NCBI RefSeq assembly: GCF_025499465.1
Contig: NZ_JAIMCA010000001.1
Span: forward strand, 248,001 to 312,000
Source of the DNA: Allobosea sp. BH3
GTDB lineage: Bacteria; Pseudomonadota; Alphaproteobacteria; Rhizobiales; Beijerinckiaceae
Direction: 5' to 3'
DNA: 64,000 bases
The notes under the pieces are model-generated. The model ran no database searches. It saw nothing but the letters and a program-made list of their open reading frames with translations, and had not been told where the DNA came from. The translations under genes were made by a program, and so were the position numbers. Of the stretch, positions 17,996-26,856 are shown one piece after another; position 1 is the stretch's first letter; every line of letters starts with the position of its first letter.

Positions 17996-19300
17996 TCAGG
18001 CGCTCATCGCCGCGGCGTCGCGCCGTGCCGGCTGAGCTTGTCGGCGTTCGGCGATCAGCCGGCGGTAGAGTTCGAGATGGGTCTGTGCGCATTCGACATG
18101 GCTCATCGGGCGCTTGATGCCGTCACGCAGCCGGTCCCATAGCTTTGGCTCGGTCAGCGCCCTGACCATGCAGTCGACGAGATCCTCCGGGCTGCCGGAG
18201 CGGAAATGCAGCCCATCGACCTCGTCGGTGATCTTCTCGGCCATGCCGCCGAGATTGCTCGCCAGGATCGGCCTGCCGTGGAAGAAGGCCTCCTGGATCA
18301 CGATCGGCGAGTTCTCCCACCAGACCGAGGGCATCACCACCCAGTCCACGGAGCGCATGAGGTTCGGCATCTCGTGGTTCTGGAAGGCGCCGCAGAAGCG
18401 CACCCGGCGCCCTGCCCGCTCGACCAGTTCCGCGAACTTGTCCTGATAGGCCTGAGGCTGGCGCTCGAGATTGCCGCCATAGACCAGCAGGATCGAATCC
18501 TCGCCCCAGACAGAATCGGGAATGCGCGTCACCGCGTCGATCAGCACGTCGGCGCCCTTGTAGGGCGTCAACTGGCCGAAATAGGCGAAGCGCGAGCGCC
18601 GTGCCTTGGCGTCCGGCAGCGGCCGCGGCGGAGCGGCCTCGGCCACGTCGATGCCGTTCTCGATCATCGAGAAGCGCTCGGCGCTCAAGCCCCAGTCGAC
18701 ATAGCGACTGGTGAGGAAATGGCTCGGCGAGACAAAATGATCTGCCAGCCCCAGCATGCCGCGCACGAAGGTCTCGCGCGCGAGGAAACGCGCCGGCGAA
18801 ATGTCCGGGAAGCAGCCGTTGCAATCGGTCGGCGAGGCCCGGTAGCAGAGCTTGAAGGCGCCGGTCTTCACCATCTGGCCGTGGTGGTGACAGATCGAGA
18901 GATACTCATGGAAGGTCACGACGATCCGCGCCTCCGGCAGCGCGTCGCGCACCGTGAAGAGGCATTCCAGGCCGAGCCCGATGAAATGGTGGAAATGCAC
19001 CACGTCGGGCTTCAGGTCCTGCAACACGCGCAGGAAGTCGCGGTCGATCTCCTCCGTCGCGCGGTTCGAGATCAGGAAGTGGTCGTATTCCTCGGCGTAG
19101 TAGAGCAGCTCGCCGCCGCGCTGGCGCAGGCTCATCAGCGCCGTCCCGGCATGGCGCTGCGTCGGCGCACCGACGCGGGCGAGGTAGTGGGTGTCGATGC
19201 CCTCGCAGGCCTGCAACCCCTTGTGCAGGTTGTATGAGGCGACTTCGGCCCCGCCCAGCGAGAGCGACGGATGGCCATGGGATATGACGAGAACGCGCAT
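17996..19300 (-). CDS. Glycosyltransferase family 4 protein, paralogue 1
   Basis: This 434-residue GT-B transferase has an N-terminal Rossmann lobe beginning RVLVISHGHPSLSLGGAEVASYNLHKGL with the GGAE acceptor loop. The C-terminal lobe has YFGQLTPYKGADVLIDAV and the EX7E region VVMPSVWWENSPIVIQEAFFHGRPILAS. A cysteine cluster near residue 165 (C...C..CFPD) recurs at the same place in the product of 22241-23488, marking the two as paralogues. It probably acts at the cytoplasmic membrane face using a nucleotide-sugar. It lies 26 bases upstream of paralogue 2 of the pyruvyltransferases and 3 bases after the next gene. Confidence 0.88.
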   Translation of the reverse strand: MRVLVISHGHPSLSLGGAEVASYNLHKGLQACEGIDTHYLARVGAPTQRHAGTALMSLRQRGGELLYYAEEYDHFLISNRATEEIDRDFLRVLQDLKPDVVHFHHFIGLGLECLFTVRDALPEARIVVTFHEYLSICHHHGQMVKTGAFKLCYRASPTDCNGCFPDISPARFLARETFVRGMLGLADHFVSPSHFLTSRYVDWGLSAERFSMIENGIDVAEAAPPRPLPDAKARRSRFAYFGQLTPYKGADVLIDAVTRIPDSVWGEDSILLVYGGNLERQPQAYQDKFAELVERAGRRVRFCGAFQNHEMPNLMRSVDWVVMPSVWWENSPIVIQEAFFHGRPILASNLGGMAEKITDEVDGLHFRSGSPEDLVDCMVRALTEPKLWDRLRDGIKRPMSHVECAQTHLELYRRLIAERRQAQPARRDAAAMSA

Positions 19301-19303
19301 TCC

Positions 19304-21490
19304 TCAGCCCTTCATGTTGGAAATGGCGAGCGCCCAGCGCCGGTCGAAGCTGGTCCGGTCGGCGAATTGCGCAAGCGCAGCGACGGGAGCGGCAGCCGCC
19401 TCCCCGTCATCGACCGCGTAGACCTCGACCTCCGGCACCCAGATCGAGGGCGCGCCCTGCATCCTGAGCTTGAGGCAAAGGTCGAGCCCCTTTTCGGCGG
19501 TCGTGAAGTAGTTGCGTGCGAAGCCGCCGGCCTCGATGAAGGCCGCGCGCGAGAGCACGCAGCATTCGCTGGCGCCGGCCGCGACTTCCATCGGCCCGAG
19601 ATTGCCGATCGCATCGAGTGGATAGCCGACGAAACGATTGGCGATGCGCCGGTTCTGCCCCTCGCCTTCCAGCCAGGCACCTGCCCAGCGGATGGAATTG
19701 TCCTCGAAGAGGAGCGTCGGGCTGGCTACGCATTGGCCACCACGAGCGCGATAGGCCCGCTCCAGGCGGCCGAGCCAACCCGGCATGCGGATCTGCGTCA
19801 CACCGGACAGCAGCGCCACGGTCTGGAAGCGGCAGGCCCTGACGCCCGCCTCCATCGCATCGCAGGCATCCTCGACGCCTTCGACAGCGACGAGCCTGAC
19901 CGACAGCCGATAGAAGCGAGCGAGCCGCCGCGCCTCTGCCCCGACCCGGTCGAAGCTCTCGGATGGCGCGGCCAGCACGATCGGCAATGGCCGGACCTCC
20001 GGGTCCATCGCCAGCAAGGCGAAGAGTGCCGAGAGCTCGCGGGGCCGATGGTCGAGGCCGATAACGAGGCCCAGCGGGGCCTCCGCCTCGAAGGCGCCGA
20101 CATCGACGGTTTCGGCCGCTCGCGGTGGCGCGATCTCCGCCGCCTGCAACGCCGGCGCGATCTGACGCTCGACGACGGCGCTCGCGGTCGCCGAGCGCGG
20201 ATCGAGCAGGCCGAGGATACGCTCGAGGCTGCGCCGCGCCTGGCCACGATTGGCTTCGAGCGGCAGGAACGCAGGCCCCGTGCCCTGAACATCGAAGGTG
20301 AGGTAAAGCGGCTGGCCGGCCTCCGGCACGAGCTTCGGTGCGAAAACAATGAAGCCATGGCTGTTCCGGCGCGACGCCAGAGCCGGGCCGAAACGCGGAT
20401 CCTCCATGAAGGCCGCGGTCACGTCCGGCCGCTGCACCCGCGTCCAGAGGCGGTCAATGGCGCAGGATTGGCTGCCACTGCGCAGCGTCACCGCATCGAC
20501 CTTGCGCTCGGGATCGAACAGCCAGCCAATGATCAGCACGCCGGTATCGTCGACGATGGTCGCGGCGTCAATGCCGGCGCGCACCGGCTCATTCAGCAGA
20601 CAGACCGTGTCGCGCCCGTCGAAACGCTGCGAGGCGCGGCGCAGCTTGTCGCTGGTCGCCTGCGGGGCGCTGCCGCGCTTCAGCCCGTCGCGCAGATGCC
20701 CCGGAACCGTGATCGGCTCCAGCAGCACATAGCGCTCGTAGACCTCCAGCGCCCGCCAACCGTCGCTGCCGCGGAAATAGAGGCGCTCAAGCTCGCTCGG
20801 ATGCTGGGCACGGCAATCCTCGAGCAGGCCGAAAAAGCCGCGCGCGCCCTCGCCGAGATCGTCCCGCTCGAAGGTCCCGGCTTCGAGATGGGCCGATGAG
20901 AGCCCGCCATGGGCGATCAGCAGGCTGACGCGCCCGGCGGCGAAATGGGAAGTCCAGCCCTGCAGGAAGATGCCGTCGCCATCGAGCGAGCCCATCACCT
21001 CGACGAAGCCGCCCGGTCGCGCCACCGTCTGCAGCAGCATCGACACGGCCCGCAGCCGCCGCGGATTCGGCGCGCCGCTGAGCAGCACTTCGAGCAGCCC
21101 GTCGACCACGCTCGGGAAGGCCTGCCCTGCCTCCTCGGCGAGTTCCGACAGGAAGGCCTGCAACGGCAGCGGCTTGGGCGCGAGAATGAGCCGGAGCGGC
21201 CGGCCGGGGCGCCCGATCAGCAGCGCACCACTGCCGGCTCTGTCAGCCGAGGGCGCGGGCGCGAGGCACAGGAATCCCGTTGCGACGGAAGCCTCGGCTC
21301 CCGCTCGGCGCCAGCTCAGCACCATCGTCTGGGCGCGGTTGCGCGGATTGCCGTCGACCGCGACCGGCACCTTGGCCGGGATGGCGTCGCAGGCGCTCAT
21401 GATCAGGATCGCGTTCTCGCCGAGCGGCGTCCAGGCCACGGTCGGCGCAGGGCTGATCGCCGTCATCTCCGGAACGATGACCTGGCTCAT
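19304..21490 (-). CDS. Large multidomain glycosyltransferase family 2-like protein
   Basis: The product is 728 residues. The N-terminal half (about 1-310) has no recognised family. Residues about 315-420 hold a beta-rich module with the motif GVLIIGWLFDPERKVDAVTL, also seen in the product of 24336-26642. The C-terminal part (about 470-728) looks like a GT-A domain: LGLVIGLDHRPRELSALFALL at the start, GWLGRLERAYRARGG, then VLSRAAFIEAGGFARNYFTTAEKGLDLCLKLRMQG, which is the acceptor-side hallmark of GT2 enzymes. The usual DxD is not obvious; TLLFEDNSIRWAGAWL sits near that place. It overlaps no neighbour but is only 3-4 bases from each. The transferase function is inferred. Confidence 0.68.
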   Translation of the reverse strand: MSQVIVPEMTAISPAPTVAWTPLGENAILIMSACDAIPAKVPVAVDGNPRNRAQTMVLSWRRAGAEASVATGFLCLAPAPSADRAGSGALLIGRPGRPLRLILAPKPLPLQAFLSELAEEAGQAFPSVVDGLLEVLLSGAPNPRRLRAVSMLLQTVARPGGFVEVMGSLDGDGIFLQGWTSHFAAGRVSLLIAHGGLSSAHLEAGTFERDDLGEGARGFFGLLEDCRAQHPSELERLYFRGSDGWRALEVYERYVLLEPITVPGHLRDGLKRGSAPQATSDKLRRASQRFDGRDTVCLLNEPVRAGIDAATIVDDTGVLIIGWLFDPERKVDAVTLRSGSQSCAIDRLWTRVQRPDVTAAFMEDPRFGPALASRRNSHGFIVFAPKLVPEAGQPLYLTFDVQGTGPAFLPLEANRGQARRSLERILGLLDPRSATASAVVERQIAPALQAAEIAPPRAAETVDVGAFEAEAPLGLVIGLDHRPRELSALFALLAMDPEVRPLPIVLAAPSESFDRVGAEARRLARFYRLSVRLVAVEGVEDACDAMEAGVRACRFQTVALLSGVTQIRMPGWLGRLERAYRARGGQCVASPTLLFEDNSIRWAGAWLEGEGQNRRIANRFVGYPLDAIGNLGPMEVAAGASECCVLSRAAFIEAGGFARNYFTTAEKGLDLCLKLRMQGAPSIWVPEVEVYAVDDGEAAAAPVAALAQFADRTSFDRRWALAISNMKG

Positions 21491-21494
21491 GTCG

Positions 21495-22244
21495 CTAGCT
21501 CCACAGCGTCACGGCGAGCGTGACGAAGGACATCGCCGCCGCGAGCCCGGAGAGGAAACCGAGGATGAGCGTCACCTGCCTGAGCGGGGCGCGCGCCTCC
21601 TTGCGCATCAGGACGAGCCGCTCGTCGAAGGCGCGCAGCGTGCCGTCGAAACGAAGCTGGAAGACGTCGAGCTCTCCGAGACGCCGCGCGATCTCGCTCG
21701 TCTGCTCGGCATCCATCTTCGCCGCCTCGGCGAGGGCATGATTGTCCTCCAGCCGCGCGGCGATCCGGTCGAGCTTCTCGCTGAGTTCCTTCTGCGCCAG
21801 CTGGCCGCGTCGATTGAGCGCGATCAGCACCTCGACCTTGTCGAAGAAGCGCGCGAGCGGCACCGCGATCGCCGCCTCCGCCGCGAGCTCGTCCGCCGCC
21901 GGCAGGCGCAGCTCGAGTTCCGCGCCGGTCTCCGGCGAGACACCGATGACCGTGAGCCGGCCGCGGGCCGCCAGCAGCGCCTCGTCGAGCTCCATGGAAA
22001 AGGCGTGCCGGCCGTCGCCGATGCCATTGCGGCGCAGGTCGATGCGGCTCTGATCCGCTTTGGTCTCGCCGACGAGCTCGCCGTCGCGATAGAGCTTCAC
22101 CGCCATAGCCTGGTCGGGACGCGTCTCGTCCCAGATCCAGCCATGCAGGCGGCTGCCGTCGATGGCATCGACGCGGCCGTTCAGCCGAGACGGATTGACG
22201 TTCGGCAGGCGGATTGCAGTTTCCTGCTGTTGGGCTGTCGTCAT
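21495..22244 (-). CDS. Membrane-anchored coiled-coil protein with an N-terminal GW-type beta module
   Basis: The product is 249 residues. Residues about 20-90 form a compact module (NGRVDAIDGSRLHGWIWDE, then VKLYRDGELVGETKAD and GIGDGRHAFSMEL), like beta modules attached to glycosyltransferases in rhizobia. Residues about 130-215 are charged, heptad-rich helix (KVEVLIALNRRGQLAQKELSE onwards), likely coiled coil. One C-terminal transmembrane helix follows (LILGFLSGLAAAMSFVTLAV), ending at residue 249. No catalytic motif is visible. It sits between two glycosyltransferase genes with a 4-base overlap on one side, which suggests a scaffold tethering soluble transferases to the membrane. That role is inference. 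Confidence 0.65.
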   Translation of the reverse strand: MTTAQQQETAIRLPNVNPSRLNGRVDAIDGSRLHGWIWDETRPDQAMAVKLYRDGELVGETKADQSRIDLRRNGIGDGRHAFSMELDEALLAARGRLTVIGVSPETGAELELRLPAADELAAEAAIAVPLARFFDKVEVLIALNRRGQLAQKELSEKLDRIAARLEDNHALAEAAKMDAEQTSEIARRLGELDVFQLRFDGTLRAFDERLVLMRKEARAPLRQVTLILGFLSGLAAAMSFVTLAVTLWS

Positions 22245-23488
22245 GCGGCCTCCCTGAGCCTGAGGCTATCGAAGAGGGTGAGATGCCGGCCGGCGCATTC
22301 CGCCAGCGACGGCTGTTCGGCGATGCCATGGACGAGGCGCTGCCAGAGCCCGGCCTCGTCCATGGCGCGACGCATCGCGCGGGCGAGCGCGGCGGGGTCG
22401 CCCGGCCGGACATGCAGCCCATCGACCTCGTCGCGGACCATCTCGGCCATGCCGCCGATATTGCTGACGATCAGCGGGCGGCGATGCTGGAAGGCTTCCT
22501 GGATGACCAGCGGCGCGTTTTCCCACCAGATCGAGGGCATCACCACCCAATCGACCTCCGCCATCAGCGCCGGCACATCCTCGCGGGAATAGGGGCCGCT
22601 ATGGCTGACATGGCCGCTGGCTGTCGCGAGCGCAGCGTCGAGCGCCGTGGTGAAGCTCTCGGCCTGGAACGGCGCGCCGCCATGGATGCGCAGCGAGAAA
22701 TCCTCCTCGCCGGAGGCCGCGAGCAGCTTAGCCGCCTGCAGCAGCGGCAGCACGCCCTTCCACGGGTTGAGATTGCCGAAATAGCCGAAGCGGCCGCGCC
22801 GACCGCTCGCCGGCCGGTGAGCCACCGCCTCCCGCGCCGGGCGGGCGTTTGAGATGACCTCGATCCTCTCCGCCGGGAGGCCCCAGTCGACATAGCGCTG
22901 GCGCAGGAACCGGCTCGGCGAGACGAAACGATCGACCACCGCCAGATGCGTCTTCAGGAAGCGCTCGCGCAGCAGGAAGCGGTCCGAGCCGATCTCGGGG
23001 AAGCAGCCATGGCAGGCGCCGGGCGAGGCACCCGTGCAGCGCTGTCGGTCGCCCGGCCGCACCATCAGCCCGTCATGATGGCAGATCGAATAGTAGTCGT
23101 GCAGCGTCATCACGATCGAGACGTCCGGCAGGAGCCGGCGCGCCAGCGTCAGGAACTCGGCGCCGATCAGCACGAGATGATGGATATGGATCACATCCGG
23201 CCGGAACTCGGACAGCAGCGTCCCGAGATCCTGCAGCGTGCCGTAATGATCGATCTGGCTGAGATGGAAGCGGTCGAAATGCCCGCTCCAGAGCAGCACG
23301 TCGTCGCCCGCCGCTTGCAGCGCCGTGCCCGGATGGGGCTGGCGATGGATCGCATTGGTCGCACCGAGAAAGAGCACCTCGCAGCCCTGCTCGCGATAGG
23401 CGCCCGCGAGATCATGCGCGAAGATCTCGGTGCCGCCGGGATGCAGCTCAGGATGATTATGGGCAACGACGAGGATGCGGCGCGTCAT
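22241..23488 (-). CDS. Glycosyltransferase family 4 protein, paralogue 2
   Basis: The protein is 415 residues from the ATG at 23488, which overlaps the stop of the upstream methyltransferase gene by 4 bases. This is a GT-B transferase: RRILVVAHNHPELHPGGTEIFAHDLA at the N terminus, and FGYFGNLNPWKGVLPLLQAAKLL plus VVMPSIWWENAPLVIQEAFQHRRPL in the C-terminal lobe. It parallels the product of 17996-19300 along its length, including SICHHDG, the C...CHGCFPEI cluster and FVSPSRFLRQRYVDWGL. The pair probably arose by duplication within the operon and now makes different linkages. Confidence 0.88.
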   Translation of the reverse strand: MTRRILVVAHNHPELHPGGTEIFAHDLAGAYREQGCEVLFLGATNAIHRQPHPGTALQAAGDDVLLWSGHFDRFHLSQIDHYGTLQDLGTLLSEFRPDVIHIHHLVLIGAEFLTLARRLLPDVSIVMTLHDYYSICHHDGLMVRPGDRQRCTGASPGACHGCFPEIGSDRFLLRERFLKTHLAVVDRFVSPSRFLRQRYVDWGLPAERIEVISNARPAREAVAHRPASGRRGRFGYFGNLNPWKGVLPLLQAAKLLAASGEEDFSLRIHGGAPFQAESFTTALDAALATASGHVSHSGPYSREDVPALMAEVDWVVMPSIWWENAPLVIQEAFQHRRPLIVSNIGGMAEMVRDEVDGLHVRPGDPAALARAMRRAMDEAGLWQRLVHGIAEQPSLAECAGRHLTLFDSLRLREAA

Positions 23489-24339
23489 CGGGCGCCCCCC
23501 GGCTTCACGGCCAGCAGCACGTCCTGATAGTGCGCCGCGCTGATGCCGCGCCAATGGCCCGGACGCAGCGCCTCGACGGCAAGTCCGGCCTCGGTCGCCT
23601 GCTCCAGCAGGAAGGTGGAGTCGATGCCGGCCGCGGCGAGCGGCGCCTCGTCGATGGCATACCAACCCGGCCCGTCCTGCCAGCGCTTGAAGGAAAGACG
23701 CTCCTGCCCGGTCTTCTGATCGATGGCGAAGGCGGTGAGGAAGAGCCGTCCGCCCGGCGCGAGCAGGCGCGAAGCCTCCTGCAGATAGACGACGAGCTCA
23801 TCCGGCGGCAGATGCGTCGCCACCGAGGTCATGGTGATGAAATCGAAGCTGCCATTGGCGAAACCGAAGCGGACTTCGATGCCGGGCAGCGAACCCTGCG
23901 GATTGTAGAGCGGGTGCGCGATGTCGAGCCGCTGGAAGCGGAAACGCGGATAGGCCGGCGTGATGGTCTGGGCGCACCAGAGGATGCCGTCCATCACGGG
24001 GTCGACGCCATCATAGCTGCCACGCGCGGGATCCAGATACTGCGTCAGCGGCACCGCCATGCGGCCGATGCCGCAGCCGATGTCGAAGACGCGCTCATGC
24101 CGCTGCAGCCGCCCGATGCGGACGAAATGGCCGAGGAACTCGGCGCCGATCGCGCGATAGTCGCCATCGCCGACGAAGATCGAATCCGGGGGCGGATGCG
24201 GCATGAATCGGTTGGTCTGGACCGCCGCAAGGAGCCAGTCGAAATCCGGCCCCGGCGGCGCGAGCGGCGGGGGCGCCGGCACGGGCTGCGGTGCGGCCTG
24301 TCTCGGGGCTGTCATGTCGATGGCCGTCATGGCGCTCAT
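23485..24339 (-). CDS. Class I SAM-dependent methyltransferase
   Basis: This 284-residue protein has a proline-rich first 30 residues followed by a Rossmann-fold methyltransferase. Motif I is VFDIGCGIGRMAVPL (residues about 84-98). The acidic binding residue is in GVDPVMDGI, and the motif IV region FDFITMTSVATHLPPDELVVYLQ is followed by RLLAPGGRLFLTAFAID. It lies between two glycosyltransferase genes with 4-base overlaps on both sides, so it likely methylates a sugar or lipid intermediate of the glycan. The specific position is unknown. Confidence 0.87.
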   Translation of the reverse strand: MSAMTAIDMTAPRQAAPQPVPAPPPLAPPGPDFDWLLAAVQTNRFMPHPPPDSIFVGDGDYRAIGAEFLGHFVRIGRLQRHERVFDIGCGIGRMAVPLTQYLDPARGSYDGVDPVMDGILWCAQTITPAYPRFRFQRLDIAHPLYNPQGSLPGIEVRFGFANGSFDFITMTSVATHLPPDELVVYLQEASRLLAPGGRLFLTAFAIDQKTGQERLSFKRWQDGPGWYAIDEAPLAAAGIDSTFLLEQATEAGLAVEALRPGHWRGISAAHYQDVLLAVKPGGAR

Positions 24340-26642
24340 GCCGCGGTCGCCCTTCCGAAGTTGAAGCGGGGAATGGGGTTGGCCTCCTCGGACGCGGGCG
24401 CTTCCAGCGCCGGCTCCGTCGCAGCGGAGGTCTCGAAAGCCAGCATCAGCGCGTCGATCTGGGCATCCCAGCGCTTCGTCTGCAGCCAGGAATTATGCTG
24501 GGAGGCGGCACCGCGCATGTAATCCGCGCTGCGAGAGATCGATTGCCGTTCGAGATGATAGAGCGAAACCTCCGGCGCGTAGATGATGCCGAAGCCCGCA
24601 CGCCGGACCTTGAGGCAGAGGTCACTGTCCTCGTAGTCGCCGATCACATAGGTCTCGTCGAAGCCGCCGAGATCGTGGAACAGCGCGCGCGGCATCACGA
24701 TGCAGGCGCCCGTGACGCCCGGCACCGGCCGCTCGACATTGGCCGGCGCATAGCTGGAAGGCATGCCCTTGAAGTAATGATGGTTGAGCCAGGTGCCTTT
24801 ACTGTCGCGCTTGAAGAACAGCCCGGCATGCTGCAGCGAGCCATCGTCATAAACGAGCTTGGGACCGACGGCGCCGACGCGACCGCGTCTGTCCAACCTC
24901 GCGATCAACGCACCGAGCCAGCCATTCTCGGACGGGATCACGTCCGAATTGACCATCGCCAGAACCAGTCCGCGTGCCTGCCGCGCGCCAGCATTGCAGG
25001 CAGCCGAGAAGCCGCCATTGCGGCGCATCACCGCCAGCCGCATCGGCAGTCCGTAGGCGAGATAGAGCCCGCCAAGCAGATGCGCGACCTCGGCCGCGTG
25101 CTCGGGGGAATCGAGCACATAGATCAGCTCGGCATTCTCGACGAACCACGGGTCGCCGGCGAAGGCCGCGACCTGCACCCGCAGAAAATCGTAGACGCGG
25201 TAGAGCGGGATCACGACCGAGACTTTCGGTCGCGCGGGCCTGCGCCCATAATCCTTTACCTCGGGCTCGGAGCGGTTCTCGCGCAGCTCTTCCTGGCAGG
25301 CGGCCAGCACCGGGGCGAGCGTCGTCTCCAGCATCTGGGCGGTGAGATACTGCGGCGGGATCGCCGAGAGCGCCCGCGCCCGGATGGTGGACGCGTCGGC
25401 CGGCTGAACGCCGGGGCGCAGCGTCAGCGTCGTGCCGGATTTGAGCCTGATCTCGCAGCGCGGCTGCAGCACCGGGGCGCCGGCCGCGTAGTCCGGCGCG
25501 AGCGCCGCGAAGCCCGTGGCGGCCCGCGTCTCGCCGTCCTCGCCCGTGGGCAGTCGTACAGGGAAGCGCTGCAGCCTGGCCAGCATCGGCACGGGCTCGC
25601 CCTGCCCCCGGTGCAGCAGCACTTCCTCCAGCAGATCATCGGGATCACGCAGCCACCCACCGATCAGCAGGCCGGCGCGATTGCACAGCGCCATGTCGAG
25701 TTCCGCGGCCGGGAGATCGTCCTTGCGGCGCACATGCTGGACCGCGAGCGGCACGCGCCGTTGCATCTCGATAGCCAACAGGCGGCCCTGGTCGGACAGG
25801 CTCGCGAGCTGTTCGACGAGCCAGTTGCGCAGACCGTCGCGACTCGCGGCCTTGCCCGCCCACCAGCGGCCAAGCGAAGGCGCGCCCTGCCGTCCCGGCA
25901 GCGTACGAAGGACGAGCCCGCGCTCGCCCTGCAGGATCAGGAGGCCGCCGCCGCGCGCCGGCGGCGCGTCCAATACGACATGAAGCTCGCGTTTGCCGCT
26001 GCGGTCCGCCTGGCCGAGCCTTGCCGGCGCATTCAGGCGAGACAGGCCCGCCGCATCGAGGCGCGTGGCTGCACGAAAGGAGCCGAAATCGGCAGGAGCG
26101 ATGGTCTCGAACAGCCAGCGGCCTTCGACGAGGGCCGCCGCCGGCTGCATCGCGCCCGGCTTCGGGAAGAGCGCCAGCAGGAACTGGCGCAGAAACGAGA
26201 GATAGCTCGGAATGGCGCCGAGTCCGAACAGGGGCGGCCACGAGCCCAGCAGCGCATTCGCCAGCGTCAGCCGCGCCTCGGGCGCCAGCTCCCGCAGAAT
26301 CTCGGTCGGATCCGCCGCGCCGTGAACGAGGGTCGGGTCAAAGCTCGCCGTGACGTTGCCCTGCGGAGCATGCTCCGCCAGTGCCGCCGTGATCATGTCC
26401 CCCGAGGAACGGAAGGCGACGGCGAGCCGCTCGCGCCCGTCGCGCAATCGCAGCGAAACCGAAGCCGCCGCGAGGCGACGCCCGCCGCCGGTCAGCGCGA
26501 TCGAAGGCTTGCCGAAGGGCGAGGCCTCCAGCGTCCAGCACAGCAGGAAGACCGAGCCGCCGAGGCGGTGCAGCTCGAGCTGGGCCGGCGGCTGCTGGGC
26601 AGAGGCGGCGGCCGCCATGGTGGCGGGGGCGGGTGCGAACAT
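24336..26642 (-). CDS. Large glycosyltransferase family 2 protein with N-terminal modules
   Basis: The protein is 768 residues from the ATG at 26642, chosen because GAAGGA precedes it by about 8 bases; an in-frame GTG-type extension to 26780 runs through leader hairpins. The N-terminal half is unassigned, except for a module near residue 330-400 with AGLLIGGWLRDPDDLLEEVLLH, shared with the product of 19304-21490. The C-terminal half (about 470-740) is a canonical GT2 domain: KVSVVIPLYRVYDFLRVQVAAF, then AMVNSDVIPSENGWL as the DxD-equivalent, VGAVGPKLVYDDGSLQHAG and DLGGFDETYVIGDYEDSDLCLKV (written here in parts). It is the first gene of the glycan operon. Confidence 0.82.
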   Translation of the reverse strand: MFAPAPATMAAAASAQQPPAQLELHRLGGSVFLLCWTLEASPFGKPSIALTGGGRRLAAASVSLRLRDGRERLAVAFRSSGDMITAALAEHAPQGNVTASFDPTLVHGAADPTEILRELAPEARLTLANALLGSWPPLFGLGAIPSYLSFLRQFLLALFPKPGAMQPAAALVEGRWLFETIAPADFGSFRAATRLDAAGLSRLNAPARLGQADRSGKRELHVVLDAPPARGGGLLILQGERGLVLRTLPGRQGAPSLGRWWAGKAASRDGLRNWLVEQLASLSDQGRLLAIEMQRRVPLAVQHVRRKDDLPAAELDMALCNRAGLLIGGWLRDPDDLLEEVLLHRGQGEPVPMLARLQRFPVRLPTGEDGETRAATGFAALAPDYAAGAPVLQPRCEIRLKSGTTLTLRPGVQPADASTIRARALSAIPPQYLTAQMLETTLAPVLAACQEELRENRSEPEVKDYGRRPARPKVSVVIPLYRVYDFLRVQVAAFAGDPWFVENAELIYVLDSPEHAAEVAHLLGGLYLAYGLPMRLAVMRRNGGFSAACNAGARQARGLVLAMVNSDVIPSENGWLGALIARLDRRGRVGAVGPKLVYDDGSLQHAGLFFKRDSKGTWLNHHYFKGMPSSYAPANVERPVPGVTGACIVMPRALFHDLGGFDETYVIGDYEDSDLCLKVRRAGFGIIYAPEVSLYHLERQSISRSADYMRGAASQHNSWLQTKRWDAQIDALMLAFETSAATEPALEAPASEEANPIPRFNFGRATAA

Positions 26643-26856
26643 CCGTATTCCTTCGGGCGTTGTCTGCGGACGATCCCGCTTCGCGGGCGTCCTTCCGGCA
26701 TTTCGAAGGAGTGGCGCCGGCCGATAGCGGGCCGGCGCCCCCTGGCGCGCGCTCGACGGGTGGGCGGGGGATGAGCGCACCCCAAGGGTCTTGGCTTTCG
26801 GCCTGCTCCACCCTCCGGCCGCTTGCGGCGCGGCGGATGGAGCCGGCTTAGAGCGA
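26643..26856 (-). promoter_or_regulatory. Leader with two hairpins between the RTX gene and the glycan operon
   Basis: A perfect 10-base-arm hairpin, GGCGCCGGCC (26713-26722), 7-base loop, GGCCGGCGCC (26730-26739), and a smaller one, CCCGC/GCGGG (26675-26687), lie in this 214-base gap. There is no T-run after either on the minus strand. They could end RTX transcription weakly, protect or process an mRNA joining the RTX gene to the glycan operon, or shape the 5' leader of the operon. Confidence 0.5.

Noticed and set aside
24291..26774. Long + strand open frame opposite the first glycan operon gene
   Set aside because: Arg/Gln-rich shadow frame without domains; the minus-strand GT2 protein is convincing.
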